Assembly: GCA_947846985.1 (NCBI GenBank)
Contig: CANTUZ010000008.1
Span: 38,024,817-38,088,816 of the forward strand
Length of the DNA stretch: 64,000 nt
From: Fratercula arctica
Lineage: Eukaryota > Chordata > Aves > Charadriiformes > Alcidae
Direction of reading: 5' to 3'
Positions within the stretch are counted from its first letter, which is position 1. The number at the start of each line of letters is the position of its first letter. A program made the translations under genes and the position numbers. Shown here in pieces: positions 1 through 13,100 of this stretch. The notes under the pieces were generated by a model, which was not told the origin of the DNA, did not search any database, and worked only from the letters and a program-made list of their open reading frames with translations.

Positions 1-685
1 AAGGCACACACTGGCAAACACGCAGCATGATGCTTACAGCAACAAATAAAATTTTGCTTGTTAGCATCATTGCTGCTATGTTTAAATATTGTTCTAACAG
101 GGTAGGGTTAGTAGACTTCTTGTAGAATACATGGGAAGTAAGGCACTGACAGCAGCTGAGATGAAATGAAGGTCAAACTGCCTACTAGATTCCAAGATAT
201 GTAAATGTATGATCTCAGAAAGGTCTTAACTTTTACCCTTACCTAGTAAAGAAGAACAGATTAAGGTATATAATTAGTTAGTAGCAGTGCCCAAGATATT
301 TTTAAAACACAACCTTGAGTATTAATGGCTACTTTAAGCAACATGCCCAATTTTCCATCTGAATTGAAGCAGACGTGTAGCCATCTACTTGACTGGGAGT
401 GTGTCCACTGAAATGCAGACATTTCCTGAAATATCACAGGCAATTAGAAATTACAGTGTAAATAATGCTGGAGTTTTCTACTGCTTGATGCCCAGCATTT
501 TCTTTAGTCAGGTCTGCAGCCTGGCTGGCTGAAGACTGACTGACAGGCTGGCCACAGCCTGACCTGGTCAGTGTCCCAGCTGCTGCATTATAGAGAACAA
601 AGTTGCTCAGCTTTTTATGATTTACACATTGTCAGAATACACGGACCATTTCTTTCAGATACGGTCCTTAGCAACTTCCATCCAC

Positions 686-1285
686 ATAGAATCATACAAC
701 CATAGAATGGTTAGAGTTGGAAGGGACCTTGAAGATCATCTAGTTCCAACCCCCTGCCCTGGGGCGTCCCACCAGACCAGGCTGCTCAAAGCCCCGTCCA
801 GCCTGGCCTTGAACACCTCCAGGGATGGGGCAGCCACAACTTCCCTAGGCAACCTGGGCCAGGGGCTCACCACCCTCACAGTAAAGAATTTCTTCCTAAT
901 ATCCAATCTACAGTAAAGAATTTCTTCCTAATATCCAATCTAAATCTCCCCTCTTTCAGTTTAAAACCATTACCCCTCGTCCTATCACTACACCCCCTGA
1001 TAGAGTCCCTCCCCATCTCTCCTGTAGCCCCCTTCAGGTACTGGAAGGCTGCTATGAAGTCTCCCCAGAGCCTTCTCTGCTCCAGGCTGAACAACCCCAA
1101 CTCTCTCAGCCTGTCCTCAAAGGAGAAGTGCTTCAGCCCTCTGGTCATCTTCGTGGCCCTCCTCTGGACTTGTTCCAACAGCTCCATGTCCTTCTTATGT
1201 TGGGGGCTGCAAAGCTGGGCACAGTACTCCAGGTGGGGTCTCATGAGAGTGGAGTAGAGGGGCAGAATCACCTCCCTCGACATCT
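686..1285 (-). mobile_element. CR1 LINE fragment, 5'-truncated, with internal 32-bp tandem duplication
   Basis: The left edge carries the inverted CR1 3' end (TAGAATCATA and CATAGAATGG followed by GTTGGAAGGGACCTTGA). On the minus strand the translation shows the end of the CR1 ORF2 protein: [20 protein letters not shown], then [29 protein letters not shown] and [17 protein letters not shown]. It has lost everything upstream of the SREVILP segment. A 32-base unit at 879-910 is repeated exactly at 911-942 and spoils the end of the frame. The element is a dead, non-autonomous fossil; CR1 is the dominant retrotransposon in birds. Confidence 0.93.
879..942. repeat. Exact 32-bp tandem duplication inside CR1
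   Basis: The unit beginning CAGTAAAGAATTTCTTCCTA and ending ATATCCAATCTA occurs at 879-910 and again at 911-942 with no mismatch. Other CR1 copies in this window have the corresponding stretch only once (compare 14560-14600), so the duplication happened after insertion or in this copy's source. Confidence 0.95.
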
Positions 1286-4200
1286 TTGGTAGTGTACAAT
1301 TTGATGCTGTTGTATGTGACCTACTCAGGAAAATAAACCTTGAAATCTCTGGGGAACAAGAGACAGTACAGAATGCTGCAGTCTGTATCATCGGCAAAGT
1401 ACTTCACCACCAATGCGAGGTCTTCTGTTGCCCCAGCAGATTGCCCTGGTTCCTGCACCACATCTGTAACTGAGATTAGAAGAAAACTACAGAGGTGCAT
1501 TTTTTGTGAAGAATTCATTGTTGAGGAATTCTCCATTAATTTTCAGCATTAGCCAAAACCCTCTTTTTTTAATTGCCTTTATTCAGGACAGACAAGTTTA
1601 TTTCTTCTTCCAGTGGTATGTGGAAGAATACTTCTAAAAACATACACAGGTTAAAAATATGGTTACCACACATGCTGATTCAGCTCCGGTCTCCCTCATT
1701 GTCTTATGTAATTGACACCTTTTTTCTTGCATGTTATGTAAGATTTTTTTTTTCCACGAAATCATATATGCTTTATCTTGAAAAGTAAAATTTTGATTAT
1801 GAAGAACATGGTAGTTATCTCAGTATTTTATCTATGCTCCCTCACCAACCTGAACCAACAGCAAGCATTCTGGTAGCTCACAGCCTCAGCATCTCGTCTC
1901 TGATGACCTCAGGACTGTCCTCAAACACTAATTAAGCTTCACAGTACTCAGTATAACCTGAGGCCAAAATAATTTTCTGCAAGAACAGTGAATAAACAGG
2001 AAACCCAGGAGAAGTCAAGAATTGTGATTTCCAGCCCACTGTTTGTATTTACAGAGTATGTTCCCTCTCCATACAACATATAAAACATTTTATGATGTAT
2101 ATTCCACCACTTAGGACCTGCTGCTGAAGCTGTTCCATACATACACAGTATGATCCAAATCCTACTAAAGCCACTGAATATTCCCATGAAACTCAGCCGT
2201 AAAAAATGAGGTACAAAGATGTCACTGAAAGCACACGGAATAAAATGGAGAAACACTTTCTCTGACCTCACAATGACTATCAGTCTTCTCAGTCGTTAAC
2301 ATTCTAAGACAGACAGGATAAAAATGGCGTCAAAACCAGGTTTTGACACTTCAAGAGAAAAGCTGTCTTTTAAAAGTCTTAATTTAGGATGAGACATGGT
2401 TACAGAACTTTATGAAAGTTCCAGACCTCCCCATTTTTGAAATCTAGGCATTAATGATGTTGACTACTAATTTAATCAAGTCTCAAAAGACTTCTCAACT
2501 GAAAGTTTGCTCCTCTAGATCTCAGTACTTCCATATACTATCACAGATAGCACCAAATCAGTTATTTTTGTGGTAATTCAAAACGTTATTCTCATTTATA
2601 TTTGTATCTCCACACTTAATGAAACAAATATCCATTCATACAAACACCCACAAATGCATTTTCTGTCTTTGACACACACTGTGACCTGCTGTCCAGGCAG
2701 TTCGGTTACAAGTTATAATAAGTGAGACAAAGTCAAATAATATGTGAAATGATAACGCTGGTTTTGTAAAGTACTGACCTTAACAGTTCGTTGTAGGGTG
2801 AAGGAATAAAGAAAATGGATAAAATAAAGTACAAAATCATAGTTAAGACAGCCCACTCAGAATACGAAATACTCTAAAACAAACACACAAAATCCAGCAC
2901 AGACTCAGAGGTTTGTTTTCCACCAACTACATTCATCTCTTACATACATTAACCCCTAATTCAATTATTTTGAAAGAGTGGGAAATACAAGCATGTTCTT
3001 TGTAAAGGACATACCAAAATCATTATGGATATTCAAACCAGCAAGGTTATCTGAATATTCAATAAATTTATCTGCTCTACAAACTCACTAGCAAATTTAA
3101 AAATAATTGCTCTTCTAGGATTTGATCTTAAGAGCTACTGAATGCTTCCAATGGCGTATCGAGCATCTTTGACACAGTTTGACCTCACAGTGCCTGTGGA
3201 AACTGCCTAGTAAACTACTCATTAAAACAACTACAGTCTAATGTTCCCTGAATACTTCTCTATTTAAATTTTGTACATGCTGCACGGTGAGATCCCATAG
3301 TCTACTAGTTAATATAAAAACCAGTAACATCTTCCGTACAATGCATCTTTTGCTTCCTCAATATCGATACATTTTGAATTTAATTAGTATACCATGAAGT
3401 GTCAAGATTAATTATTGTTCACTACTGTGAAATAATGTTCATTGAAGAAGTGAGAAGTTAGGCTAGAAACACGGAAACTGAAAAGATATCTCCTCTCTTC
3501 TGAGAGAAAGGTAAAGAAAAGTTATTCTCAAGTCTTGTCCTACAGAGAATGGCCTATTACGAATCAAATCAGTAAGCTCATCAAGGTCTGCTCTTAAACC
3601 TGCTCACTTGTACTTTTTTAAAGGTTCAGTTTGCAAGCACTTGAAGAAAAAAAAAAAAAAAATATATCTATGCCCTTTGCCCATTTTCAGTACAATGTAA
3701 TCTGTGAAGTCTCATATTAAAAACAGCAGATTTCTGCTTGGGCAACGCCCTTTGCCAAACATAAACGGGATAAATCTAACTTGACCCTTCTCAGCCGCTG
3801 TGTTTACTGACATGTGCAATTCCAGAGATTCACTGACACTTTATTTATAGGGAGTTATTCTCAACAGTAAATAATTGTTATGTCTTATACAAAGCTTTAG
3901 CAGGACTGAGACCTTAACTTTGATCTGATAGATGGTTCTGTTTCTCGATGAGTTCTATTTTTAGGGCTATTTTAGGGCATGCTTTGAATCCTACTGCTAG
4001 CAAGTCTTGTGGGTATCTGTGTACTGCATTTGTCCTCTGACACAAAACCTTAGGATGCGAAGAAAAAGAAACACTGAACTGTAAAATGCTCAACTGAAAA
4101 ACTAAATAAAAAGTAATCCAACACTCTACCTCTCAAACTCAGTTAAGCTACATTTAATTTAGTTTACTGATGTCCCACATCTGCAACCCAGTAAAGTTCA

Positions 4201-4910
4201 CCATTGTTACATTGCACAGCTGTGGTTTAAAGCCTCTCTTTGCACACAACACACTGGCAGCAAAGCAAAACCGATTAACTTTTATATGCTTTTAACATAT
4301 GGACCAGTTAGAAGTAGAAAAGCCCTATGTCCCGAGTGAAAATACATACCTTCCATTAACTTGAGTCAAATTCTTACGAAATATAAATTCTGATTCATCT
4401 TTAAGTCAAGAGATTATAATTACAATGGTTTTGTTTCCAATTTATTTGACTTGGAGTGCCTGCAGTTATCTCTTAGAGGTGAAAATACTAACACAAAAGT
4501 ACCATTATAAAAAGATTTTATTGTAGGGCAAATTAGTAAAATTACGATGTATTTGAGTCTTTTGCTCTATTGTGATGTGTGGAATTAAGAGGAAAAAATC
4601 CGCTAAGCCCAAATGGAAATGTGTTATATTTCAGTGCAGAAGTACGACACGCACCAAGCCAAAAGACCTGCCACTACTTATTGCTAGAGGAAGGGCTTGT
4701 GCTCCACAGAGGTGCACAGTGATTAACATGACAGGTCAAATCATGGTTCCACTGAAAACAACGGCAAAGCATCTATGATTTCAACTGGCTAAGGTTTCAC
4801 TCTATGCCCCGTAGCATCTGTTCATGAGACTGAAACGCAAGAAAATCCATTTGTTTCCCTCAGTTTTTAAGGGAAGATCTTCATAAGGCAGATCTTCCTT
4901 GTCTCTAAAT

Positions 4911-5525
4911 TGGAGAGACATAGATTTGACAGATGGACCACTCAGGGGATAAGGAATTGGCTGGATGGTCGCACTCAAAAGAGTCGCAGTAAATGGCTCG
5001 ATGTCCGAGTGGAGGCCAGTAATGAGTGGTGTTACTCAGGGGTCGGTATTGGGACCAGTGCTGTTTAACATCTTTGTTGGAGGCACGGACAGTGGGATTG
5101 AGTGCACCCACACCGAGCTGTGTGGTGCAGTCGACACGCTGGAGGGAAGGGATGCCATCCAGAGGGACCTGGACAGGCTTGAGAGGTGGGCCTGTGTGAA
5201 CCTCATCAAGTTCAACAAGGCCAAGTGCAAGGTCCTGCACATGGGTCAGGGCCATTCCAAGCACAAGTACAGGCTGGGTGGAGAACGGATTGAAGAGAAG
5301 GACTTGGGGTGTTGGTGGATGAGAAGCTCAACATGAACCGACAATGTGCCAACCACATCCTTGGCTGCATCCAAAGAAGCATGGCCAGCAGGGTGCGGGA
5401 GGTGATTCTGCCCCTCTACTCTGCTCTGGTGAGACCCCACCTGGAGTACTGCGTGCAGCTCTGGGGTTGGAACTAGATGATCTTTAAGGTCCCTTCCAAC
5501 CCAAACCATTCTATGATTCTACGAA
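4911..5525 (+). mobile_element. CR1 LINE fragment with internal deletions and intact 3' end
   Basis: The plus-strand reading shows CR1 reverse transcriptase: [15 protein letters not shown], then [40 protein letters not shown] and [16 protein letters not shown]. It ends with the CR1 3' terminus, CCAAACCATTCTATGATTCT. The catalytic FADD box expected between DSGIECT and LCGAVD is missing, replaced by a short H-T-E. A second deletion joins CTCTGGGG directly to TTGGAACTAGATGATC at about 5466, removing the end of ORF2 and most of the 3' UTR. The 5' boundary is uncertain. It is antisense to MYO3B. Confidence 0.93.
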
Positions 5526-8500
5526 TCAGCTGCTATCAAAGTTACAGACAAATTAATATTGAGACAGTACTCTTGTCACCAAGGAGTGGTGAAAGCAGTT
5601 CTTTAAAGTGATTTTGCAAAAGGTCCTAGTTCTTGTGTTCTTTAGTGTACATAAACAAAGCCTGAAATATTTTTTTCACATTCTCTCTCAGCACATGGCC
5701 CATGAGTTGTTTGGTTTTGTGTTGTTTTGTTTTTTTTTTTAACATGAGACATATATTGTTTATAATTACTTTTTGTCTGAGGGCTGGACACTCAAAGGCA
5801 CAAAGAAGACAGGCTAAAAGTCAATACTGAGGAGGGGAAATGACCTTTAGGTGGGCTAATTATAATTAATTTGGTTTTGAAAAAGATCTATTTTCCTCCT
5901 ATTTTGGACAAAAAAAAATTTCCCCTGTTAAAACATCATCACCCTAACTTTTCAGTGAAGGTTATGAAAACTTTTGTCCCCGTTCTTTTTGACAGATTAT
6001 GCTCTAATATCTAGGCACCATGAACAAGGAGTGTTTATTAGCCATGGATGATACATTGATACTACATCACTCAATGTGTGAGCAATACCCAATGCTACCA
6101 TAATTAGACATGATGTTGCTGTAGCCGCAATGGTTCCCAGCTCTGTATTTATTCTATGCAGCCAAGCCCAGCCCCTACAGATCCTCAAAGCTAGGACAGG
6201 GACGTTTCCCAGTGTCTCTGTTCTGGTGGTCGAAGGGAAGGCTGGATGACTTCCTCTTCCCTCCCTCCAGGTGGCGACTCTCCTGCCTCTCTCCAGCAAG
6301 GAGCTAAGGCAGCGCAGAGCAACCCTGACAAAAGCTCTAACGGTCTGTGAGACACAGAAGGGGAAAAAGTCTGCAGAGATTGTGTTTCAAGAGCAGAGAA
6401 TTATGTTGTGCCGCAGCTTTTCTAAGATGAAGCCCCTCTGGCACACCTCCCTGTCCCACCAGCATGATCTGCTCAGCTGGGGAACATAAGGCAAGAGAGA
6501 GAAAAAGTGGAAGAGGGAGCTGCAGTCTCAAAAAGGCCCCGTGGTGCTTTGCCCAAGCAGTCTGATGGTACCACCACTTAAAGGTGATGCTGCAAAAAAT
6601 CTTGAATATCAGGACAGTGAGTCAAATGGTCTGATTCCTCACTGATACCACTAGTGAATGTACCAAGGCCCTCCTTAATTTTCTAATTAAAGCCCTCTTC
6701 TCTTACAAGGGAACTCTGTTTTCTAGATCACATGATCCCTTTTCTCTCTGATGCTTTAGCCACAACAGTGATAAACCAAAACTAGAGACAAACTGGAATG
6801 CAGTATATCTGGATGGGAACATCCATACTCAACTCTAGAACCGACAACTTCTTTTTTTTTTTTCTTTAACGCTCTACTGCTCTCTTGTATTTGGAGTAAA
6901 TTCTATTTTAATTTCAGAATATACAGAGTTCTCAGCACAAGAAGCTGTGTCTATAGAAAAAAGTGACAACCATGGAAGCAATTGGGAGATTTGGGAGGTT
7001 AAACCAGAATATGTTCATTCAGTTTTGAGGTTAAAGGTCCCTAGAAAGTGCAAACAGCTTCCAAAATGTGCCAAATGTGCCTAAGTTTCCACTGAAAGAT
7101 GACAAAACATGCTGTACAGACTACAAAATTAGTGCCAGAATGTTTAAGTTATGATGTCTCACATCAGTAATTGTGCACTCTCTTAACCATAAATTACTAT
7201 TACAAAAGTATATTTAATGCCCTGCTGTTAATTTCTGGCCCTTTAAACGACACAGTCTGCTACTGTGAAATAGAAGCATTTGTTAAGAGGGGATAAGTAT
7301 ATTTGATAAATTACAGGGATTAACATGATCTTAAATTAGTAAAAGAATTTAGCCCTTTTAATATTTATTTTCTTGCTGCTGCTCAGTTTTTGACAGCAGA
7401 AGAGATGACAGTTATATAAATATACTTCAAACAGAGGATCTTCTCAGGGTGGGAAAGGCATCTTTTTGTTCTTACTGGTATTTAAGAACTACGCTTTCAG
7501 CAATCGTCAGATTCACGTTACCAGTCTCAAATTCCCTCTTGCTTCTGGGATAGCACCACCTAGTGACTATTACACACATTAGAGATTGCTGCTTGGCAAA
7601 AACCATGTACGCTGCAAATTCCAAAGCTAGTTGCAAGCAGATGTGAGAATATGCTGTCACTCATCTTCAAACAGAACACCAGAGATACTGGCAGAAGGCT
7701 CATTTCAAGTCAGGGTTACCTGGAGAGATGCAATATGGCTTCCATGTAAATTATTAACTTTCACATCAGTCAGTAATCTACAAAAAGCTGGAGAAAATTG
7801 TATCAAGATTATGAACCTTAATCTGTATTTTTTCTGGTGTGCTGTAGCAATGAAGCACATGTTGAGCGTAGGGAAGAGGGCTAAGAGGCAAGGATGGAGT
7901 ATGATGGGACGTTTACACAGTCACTATTATTTTGCTTACAAAAGCCTCTTCGTAGAAAGTTAAGAGAATAGCTTTATCTTTCTTCGCTGAGCAGAGATGA
8001 AGCAGCATTGCCAGCAATACCTTCTGTTCTCAGCCAAACCTTTCATTTATCTTGCCAGCTGCCAAAACTAAACCTGGCAACAATCTGATTTTAGAACACA
8101 GAGGCCCCAACACAGGATGCAAGTGCCAATTATATTAGACAGCTGGACAAAAATAGCGTAAAAACACGAAGACTTTTAAAAGATAAAAATGACATAAGGG
8201 TTTTAAACTAATCTTATAAAACCTTGCACAGGAGCATACACATTATTATTTTTTTAACAGGATGTCCTGTACCAACTTGACAGAAATACAGACAACACTC
8301 AACTTGCTGAGGCAGAAAGCAGGCAATTCATGTAAATAAGAAACAAGGAAGGAAGGTAAGCGACAACACAAAAAAGTGGAAATACACCAGCATGGTAACT
8401 ATACATTACTGCAATGAGCTGTATCTTCTTACTGAACCTTTTACGCATCTTGGGCAAAATACCCAAGTTCCGTGCCACTGCCACTGAATATATCTCTAAA

Positions 8501-10051
8501 AAGCCAGAGGAAGATGAGTATGCATGAAAGCCTTAGCATTCTGATTTAAAAATAGCAATAAAATCAAAAGTATAATATTTCCAATAATTGGGACTGGTAA
8601 GCAGGACAAAGCACCTAATCTATTTCATTCTGACAATACCTCCAAGGTATAAAATGGCTAGTGAAGAGGGGTGTGGATGCACATTTGACCAGATGTGACC
8701 TTTCTTTTTTTGCTTTGCTTGATCCATCCAGCACGAGTAAAAGAATCTCTTTTACCAGTTTAACATGGACTCAAATGTCAGAAGCAGACACAAAGATTCT
8801 TTGTTCTCCACTTGGGCACAAACCAATCCCACTCCATCTTAAACTATATCCCCCTCCATCTAAGCTTGTCATAGCTGAAAGGAGAAGCAGATTCCTCATT
8901 GGATCCTCACCTCTCAGGACCTCTAAAGGCATAATTTGAAGGGGGGGTAATCCAGAGCCTTCTAATTACAGGAATTGTAATAGGAATCTATCCTATGTAG
9001 CATATAAACAGATATTTTGCTATCAGTTTTACAAGTGCAAAGAAGGCTCCAATGAACGTTTTCCCCCAGATGTTCTTTTTCTACATAGAAATCTCAAGAT
9101 CCCCAGAGGCTATGACTGGGCTACTGAGGTTCCAGAAATTCCAGACAGAGCTGCTGCACAGGCACAGAATTTCACCTACAGCCCATGTACAATAAGCCTA
9201 CACAGCATTACCTAATGCATGTACACTTATTTCTACCTAAAAATATAACAGCCTCATCTGTATATGTCATATCAGATCACAAGAATTTTGCAATCTGATA
9301 TAATCCATCATAGTTAGATTATTCCCTACTATTACATCTTTTTCTTACCCATTATGAAAAAGATAGCTTAAAAATGTTAAAAGTATTGAGAAATGTGTAC
9401 ATTTGTTGGCCTGTTTGCATTTATACTGCAGAACTATCATGTGTGTAGATTACTGCTATGCTGGCATCTATCCATGGAGTAATCAAACTTCACCTTGCTG
9501 TTTTATTTAGCTATAGATCTGCACACTTTCTTGTAAGTCAGTGTCAACAAGCTTTAAATCAACTGTATTAATTAATTCTAGCACATTAGTGTGTGTTTTT
9601 TATGATTTGTAAGACACTTTAGGTGCTGCATCAATGCATCTAAATAGATGGATATTGCCTCCTAAACAACTTGATCTACATTACATGATTTATGAACTGT
9701 AAGACACGGTACACAAGAATCTATCAACTGAGAACTGAACTTAGCAAAGGACTAAGAACCAAGAAACTCCCATATTCTCATCTTGCTCTAAGAATGAGTT
9801 CTTGCCCTACACGTCAAATAATCTGCCATTCTCTGGAGCAAGGGATGAATCTTGCTCCCTGCTTGGTTTTTTTAGAAGAATTCATGTCCACATATTTAAA
9901 GAAAATATGATCATAACATTTTAGATATCTAGGAAACTTTAAACAGCAGAGCTGAAAAAGCATTCAAAAAATTTGTCCAGAAACAACTAGAGTGTTAGAG
10001 GAGTACGTAGCTGAAGAGGTTGAAACGTTAGCAAAGCTGCACAGAAAATAC

Positions 10052-10181
10052 CTGTTTTTGTTAATGGGCTAGAGAACAGCTGCTGAAGAAGTTTGTTCTC
10101 TGAAGTTCGCAACACCACCACTATGTCAGCAGGAAGAGTGTCTCTGTTCTTCTCAAGGAATGCACAGGCATCGTATAATAC
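10052..10181 (-). CDS. MYO3B: MYO3B exon: VLYDA...[11 protein letters not shown] (last exon seen)
   Basis: 130 nt, 43 codons plus G of a Gly. It reads [20 protein letters not shown], then [16 protein letters not shown] and SSPLTKT. [16 protein letters not shown] is the myosin helix leading to the actin-binding loop 2 region. The acceptor is TTTCCCATGCTAG and the donor is CAG|GTATTT. The next exon should start by completing Gly and continue into loop 2 and the RYSLMDLL / CIKPN region; I could not find it in the remaining 10 kb to the left. Confidence 0.96.
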
Positions 10182-13100
10182 CTAGCATGGGAAACAGAAT
10201 CAGAAAAGTTGCCAAAAAGGGTTTCCCAAAAACTACTATGTTCTTTAAAATGTGAACAGTCAAGATGACCAAGTAGACCACTTAGTTTGGCTCTGACAAG
10301 CCAATGAATTACCTGCAAAGGACTTAAAAGTGTACAGCTACAGCAGCGTCTTCAGAATGTGAACTGGCTATAAACAGCACCTATATTCATAGCACGTCAC
10401 TGCACATCAAATTGGGTTAAATGGCTTAAATCATGTTGTATTATGCTTTGTCATGTATGCACGAACCAATATAACAGAGATACCTCATTAAAGCTTAAGC
10501 TGACAGTTTACATGTGAAATAAGAAACAGTGCTCAGCTGGTCATCGTCTATTTGTTGATCTATAACTAGACCTGTTGGAGGAACAGGAGTTGCACATCTA
10601 GGTACATTAAAATTGGCTTCTCACTGCTTCGAAAATGGTAGTAGGAAAACAAAACGTTCATTGATTTCAATTATTTTAACTGTTTTTATTATAAATTAAT
10701 GCCTGGCTATTTGGATTCATATAAGAATAAGTTAATTTTGCTTAACTTTTTGATTATTTATTTTTAATTGCAGTAATTTTTAGACCTGTTTTATTATCAC
10801 TAGCAATATTCCTCTCTAGCCAAATTCCATTAGTTTACACAGAAACTGAATGTTCTCTTGCAACAGAGAACTGGCCAGTGGTGTTTTTATCACTTGGACA
10901 TTTGGCTAAAAAGAATTTACTAAACCTATGTAAAATTTTACAGTTTTTCTTAACAAGCCAGAAAGCTGGACAAAGTTTACTAGAACGTATCATAAAATTT
11001 TGAAGTCTTATGAGCCAGAGACGAGACTTCATTGATAACTATATAAAACACGGCTATTTCATTTTGATTTTGTATATAAACAAAGATTTGGACCTGAAAT
11101 CACAGGCAAAGCTCATTCACGTGAAACAACTGGACTGTTATTCCCCATATAACATAACACACAGACTGCTGAGAACAAAAGAAGTCAGGTGCTGCAGAGT
11201 AGAAGAAAACATCTGTGCTAGCTAGCTCCAGTCTTCCCAATGCTCTCTATAGGATTTTCAGTTCTACTACAGACGCTGTTTTACATTGCATTTTATCCGT
11301 ACTGTTATACACACTCACACAGAGAACTACTGTAGCATTCACACAATGTTAACAATCGCGTAGCCTGTTTGGGCTCCAGAGAGTTGCTCTTTTGAAATGG
11401 TTGTAGTAATGGTGTTTCTGGTGCCAGATTTCTTTCAGAATAAAATGTGGTTATTGTCTACACAATTTTTGAAAGAGCCCTAAGGATAGGTTCTAAAATG
11501 GACTACTGCACATGAAAATTTTATTGTAGATTCTAGGTTTCCATAAACTTTATAATTTTGTCTCTTAAAATCAGAAAAAAAAATCATAAAGCAGAAATTT
11601 TGGCTAAAACAAATAATGACCATACCGCTGTTATTTGAACTAAATAAAAATCGTGTGACCTTACCTTTCCAGCATAGTGCTGAATACCAAATGACAGTTC
11701 TACTCCTTTTGGTCTCCAAAAGTATTTGCATCGTAAGTTATCTTCAAATTTATCTACACGTTGAGAAGAGACATTGATATAGGTGACTTAGAGTGACTAA
11801 GTAAAATCTTCATCCTCATTGGGGCCAGTTTACTGCTCAAGAAGCCAGAACTACTATAAAAAACTTATATTACCAGATTGCTCAGAAATAGCTGTGTGCC
11901 AACTTCTCTGTACTTTTTTCCAAGGTGCCACTTCTGAATGGAACAGCTCATTCTAAACTAGACCAGTAAGACTGACTTTCACATCCCACTGTTTGTGGAT
12001 AGTTCTGTGCACGGAAAACTATCAAGTAAGAGGGGCCAATGACAAGGTATGACGACTTCTCATATTTTGCTGCAAATCTGCTTATATGTGTATAAAGGGT
12101 TTGGAGTGGGCTTATTTCAACTATGTACATTCAAAGCTGTGTGTATATCTCACTTTCTTAAATGCCTATTATTTGTATTTTTCCCTATCTTCCTTTCACC
12201 ATTCATTTAGCTTCGTGCATCATGTTTTAAGTATATTCAGGCTGGAATCATCTCTCATTTACCTTTGGACTTCTACAGAAAAAGAGGCTTCTATCTAAAA
12301 CCTCTACGAAAGAGTCTTTCTGTTTCCCATGACTACCTCTAAAGAGCTGACAGAAAAAGAAACACCGCTTTCTAAGAGAAATGTCTTTTATACCCTGTGA
12401 TATTTTGTATGCTCTTTAATATTTTGTAATTAAATTAGTGCTGATACTGTAAAACTTGCTATTATATTTCTTTATCTTTACAAGCAACTAGAGACCTGAG
12501 GCCAGTACCAACTGTCATGTTGACTGGTCAGAAAATACTATCGAAATGTTTTTTCTTATGTTAAAATCCATTAATATTTTGTGTTAGGCTCTTCTTCCTA
12601 TTAACATTTAACCAAGCTTGTATTTAGAGCAAAAAGAACTAAGTTTGGAATTTTGGCGGGGGTGGGTGGTGGTGTGGTGGGATTCATGATTGTCTGGCAC
12701 ATCTGGAGAGGGCAAATTATCCCACTTTGCTGTCTCCTTGAGGGATCCCGCTGTACTGTGGACAAGGAAAGTGCCGGTCTGAAACTCTAAGTTCAATATT
12801 CCGTATTAGCTGGTTTACAGGACCCACAGGGAGGTGCACAGCTTTAGTACACAAATGAGGACTGGAAGACACCATAGCATTCATCCTATCTGTGACCTAA
12901 ATTCAAGTCTCAACTCAGTCTAGCAGAAGTGAAAAATCTTCTACTTGTATCATGCAATTTAACAGGCAGCTGTTATTTTCCTCTGACTAACAGTTTGAGT
13001 CTCTGCTGCACATTCCATTGAAGGAACTGGAACTCTCTGTTTTGTACTGCAAGAAAAAATGTAGCTCTAGTAAACAAAAGCAAGACAACAGTTTTAAACA

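Larger units (their letters stand above)
1..10051 (-). other. MYO3B: MYO3B intron (5' part), downstream of the last exon seen
   Basis: About 10 kb that follows the donor GTATTT at 10051 and should be intron, because the coding frame is left open in phase 1. It holds CR1 copies at about 686-1285 and 4911-5525, an A tract near 3646, a T/G-rich stretch near 5710 and a GC-richer unexplained block at 6130-6545. I looked on the minus strand for the loop 2, YSLMDLL, CIKPN and GILET motor segments and did not find them. A short, poorly conserved loop 2 exon could be hidden here. Confidence 0.7.

Noticed and set aside
617..916. Open frames on the plus strand across CR1 copies (also 1054-1257, 14341-14674, 37165-37557)
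   Set aside because: They are antisense shadows of CR1; the recognisable protein lies on the other strand.
3646..3663. A-rich tract that might mark a retrocopy tail (also 61844-61864 and 59563-59587)
   Set aside because: No retrotransposed body or target-site duplication is visible beside any of them, so they are treated as simple sequence.
7990..8090. Possible short MYO3B exon on the minus strand between a CCAG acceptor and an AAG|GTATTG donor
   Set aside because: The phase that completes Gly runs into a TGA stop before the donor, and the residues do not fit the family.
8299..8484. Possible loop 2 exon on the minus strand with an A-R-N-L-G-I-L-P-K reading
   Set aside because: The N-L resembles the expected start of the next exon, but no AG acceptor sits where Gly could be completed, and the rest does not match class III myosin.
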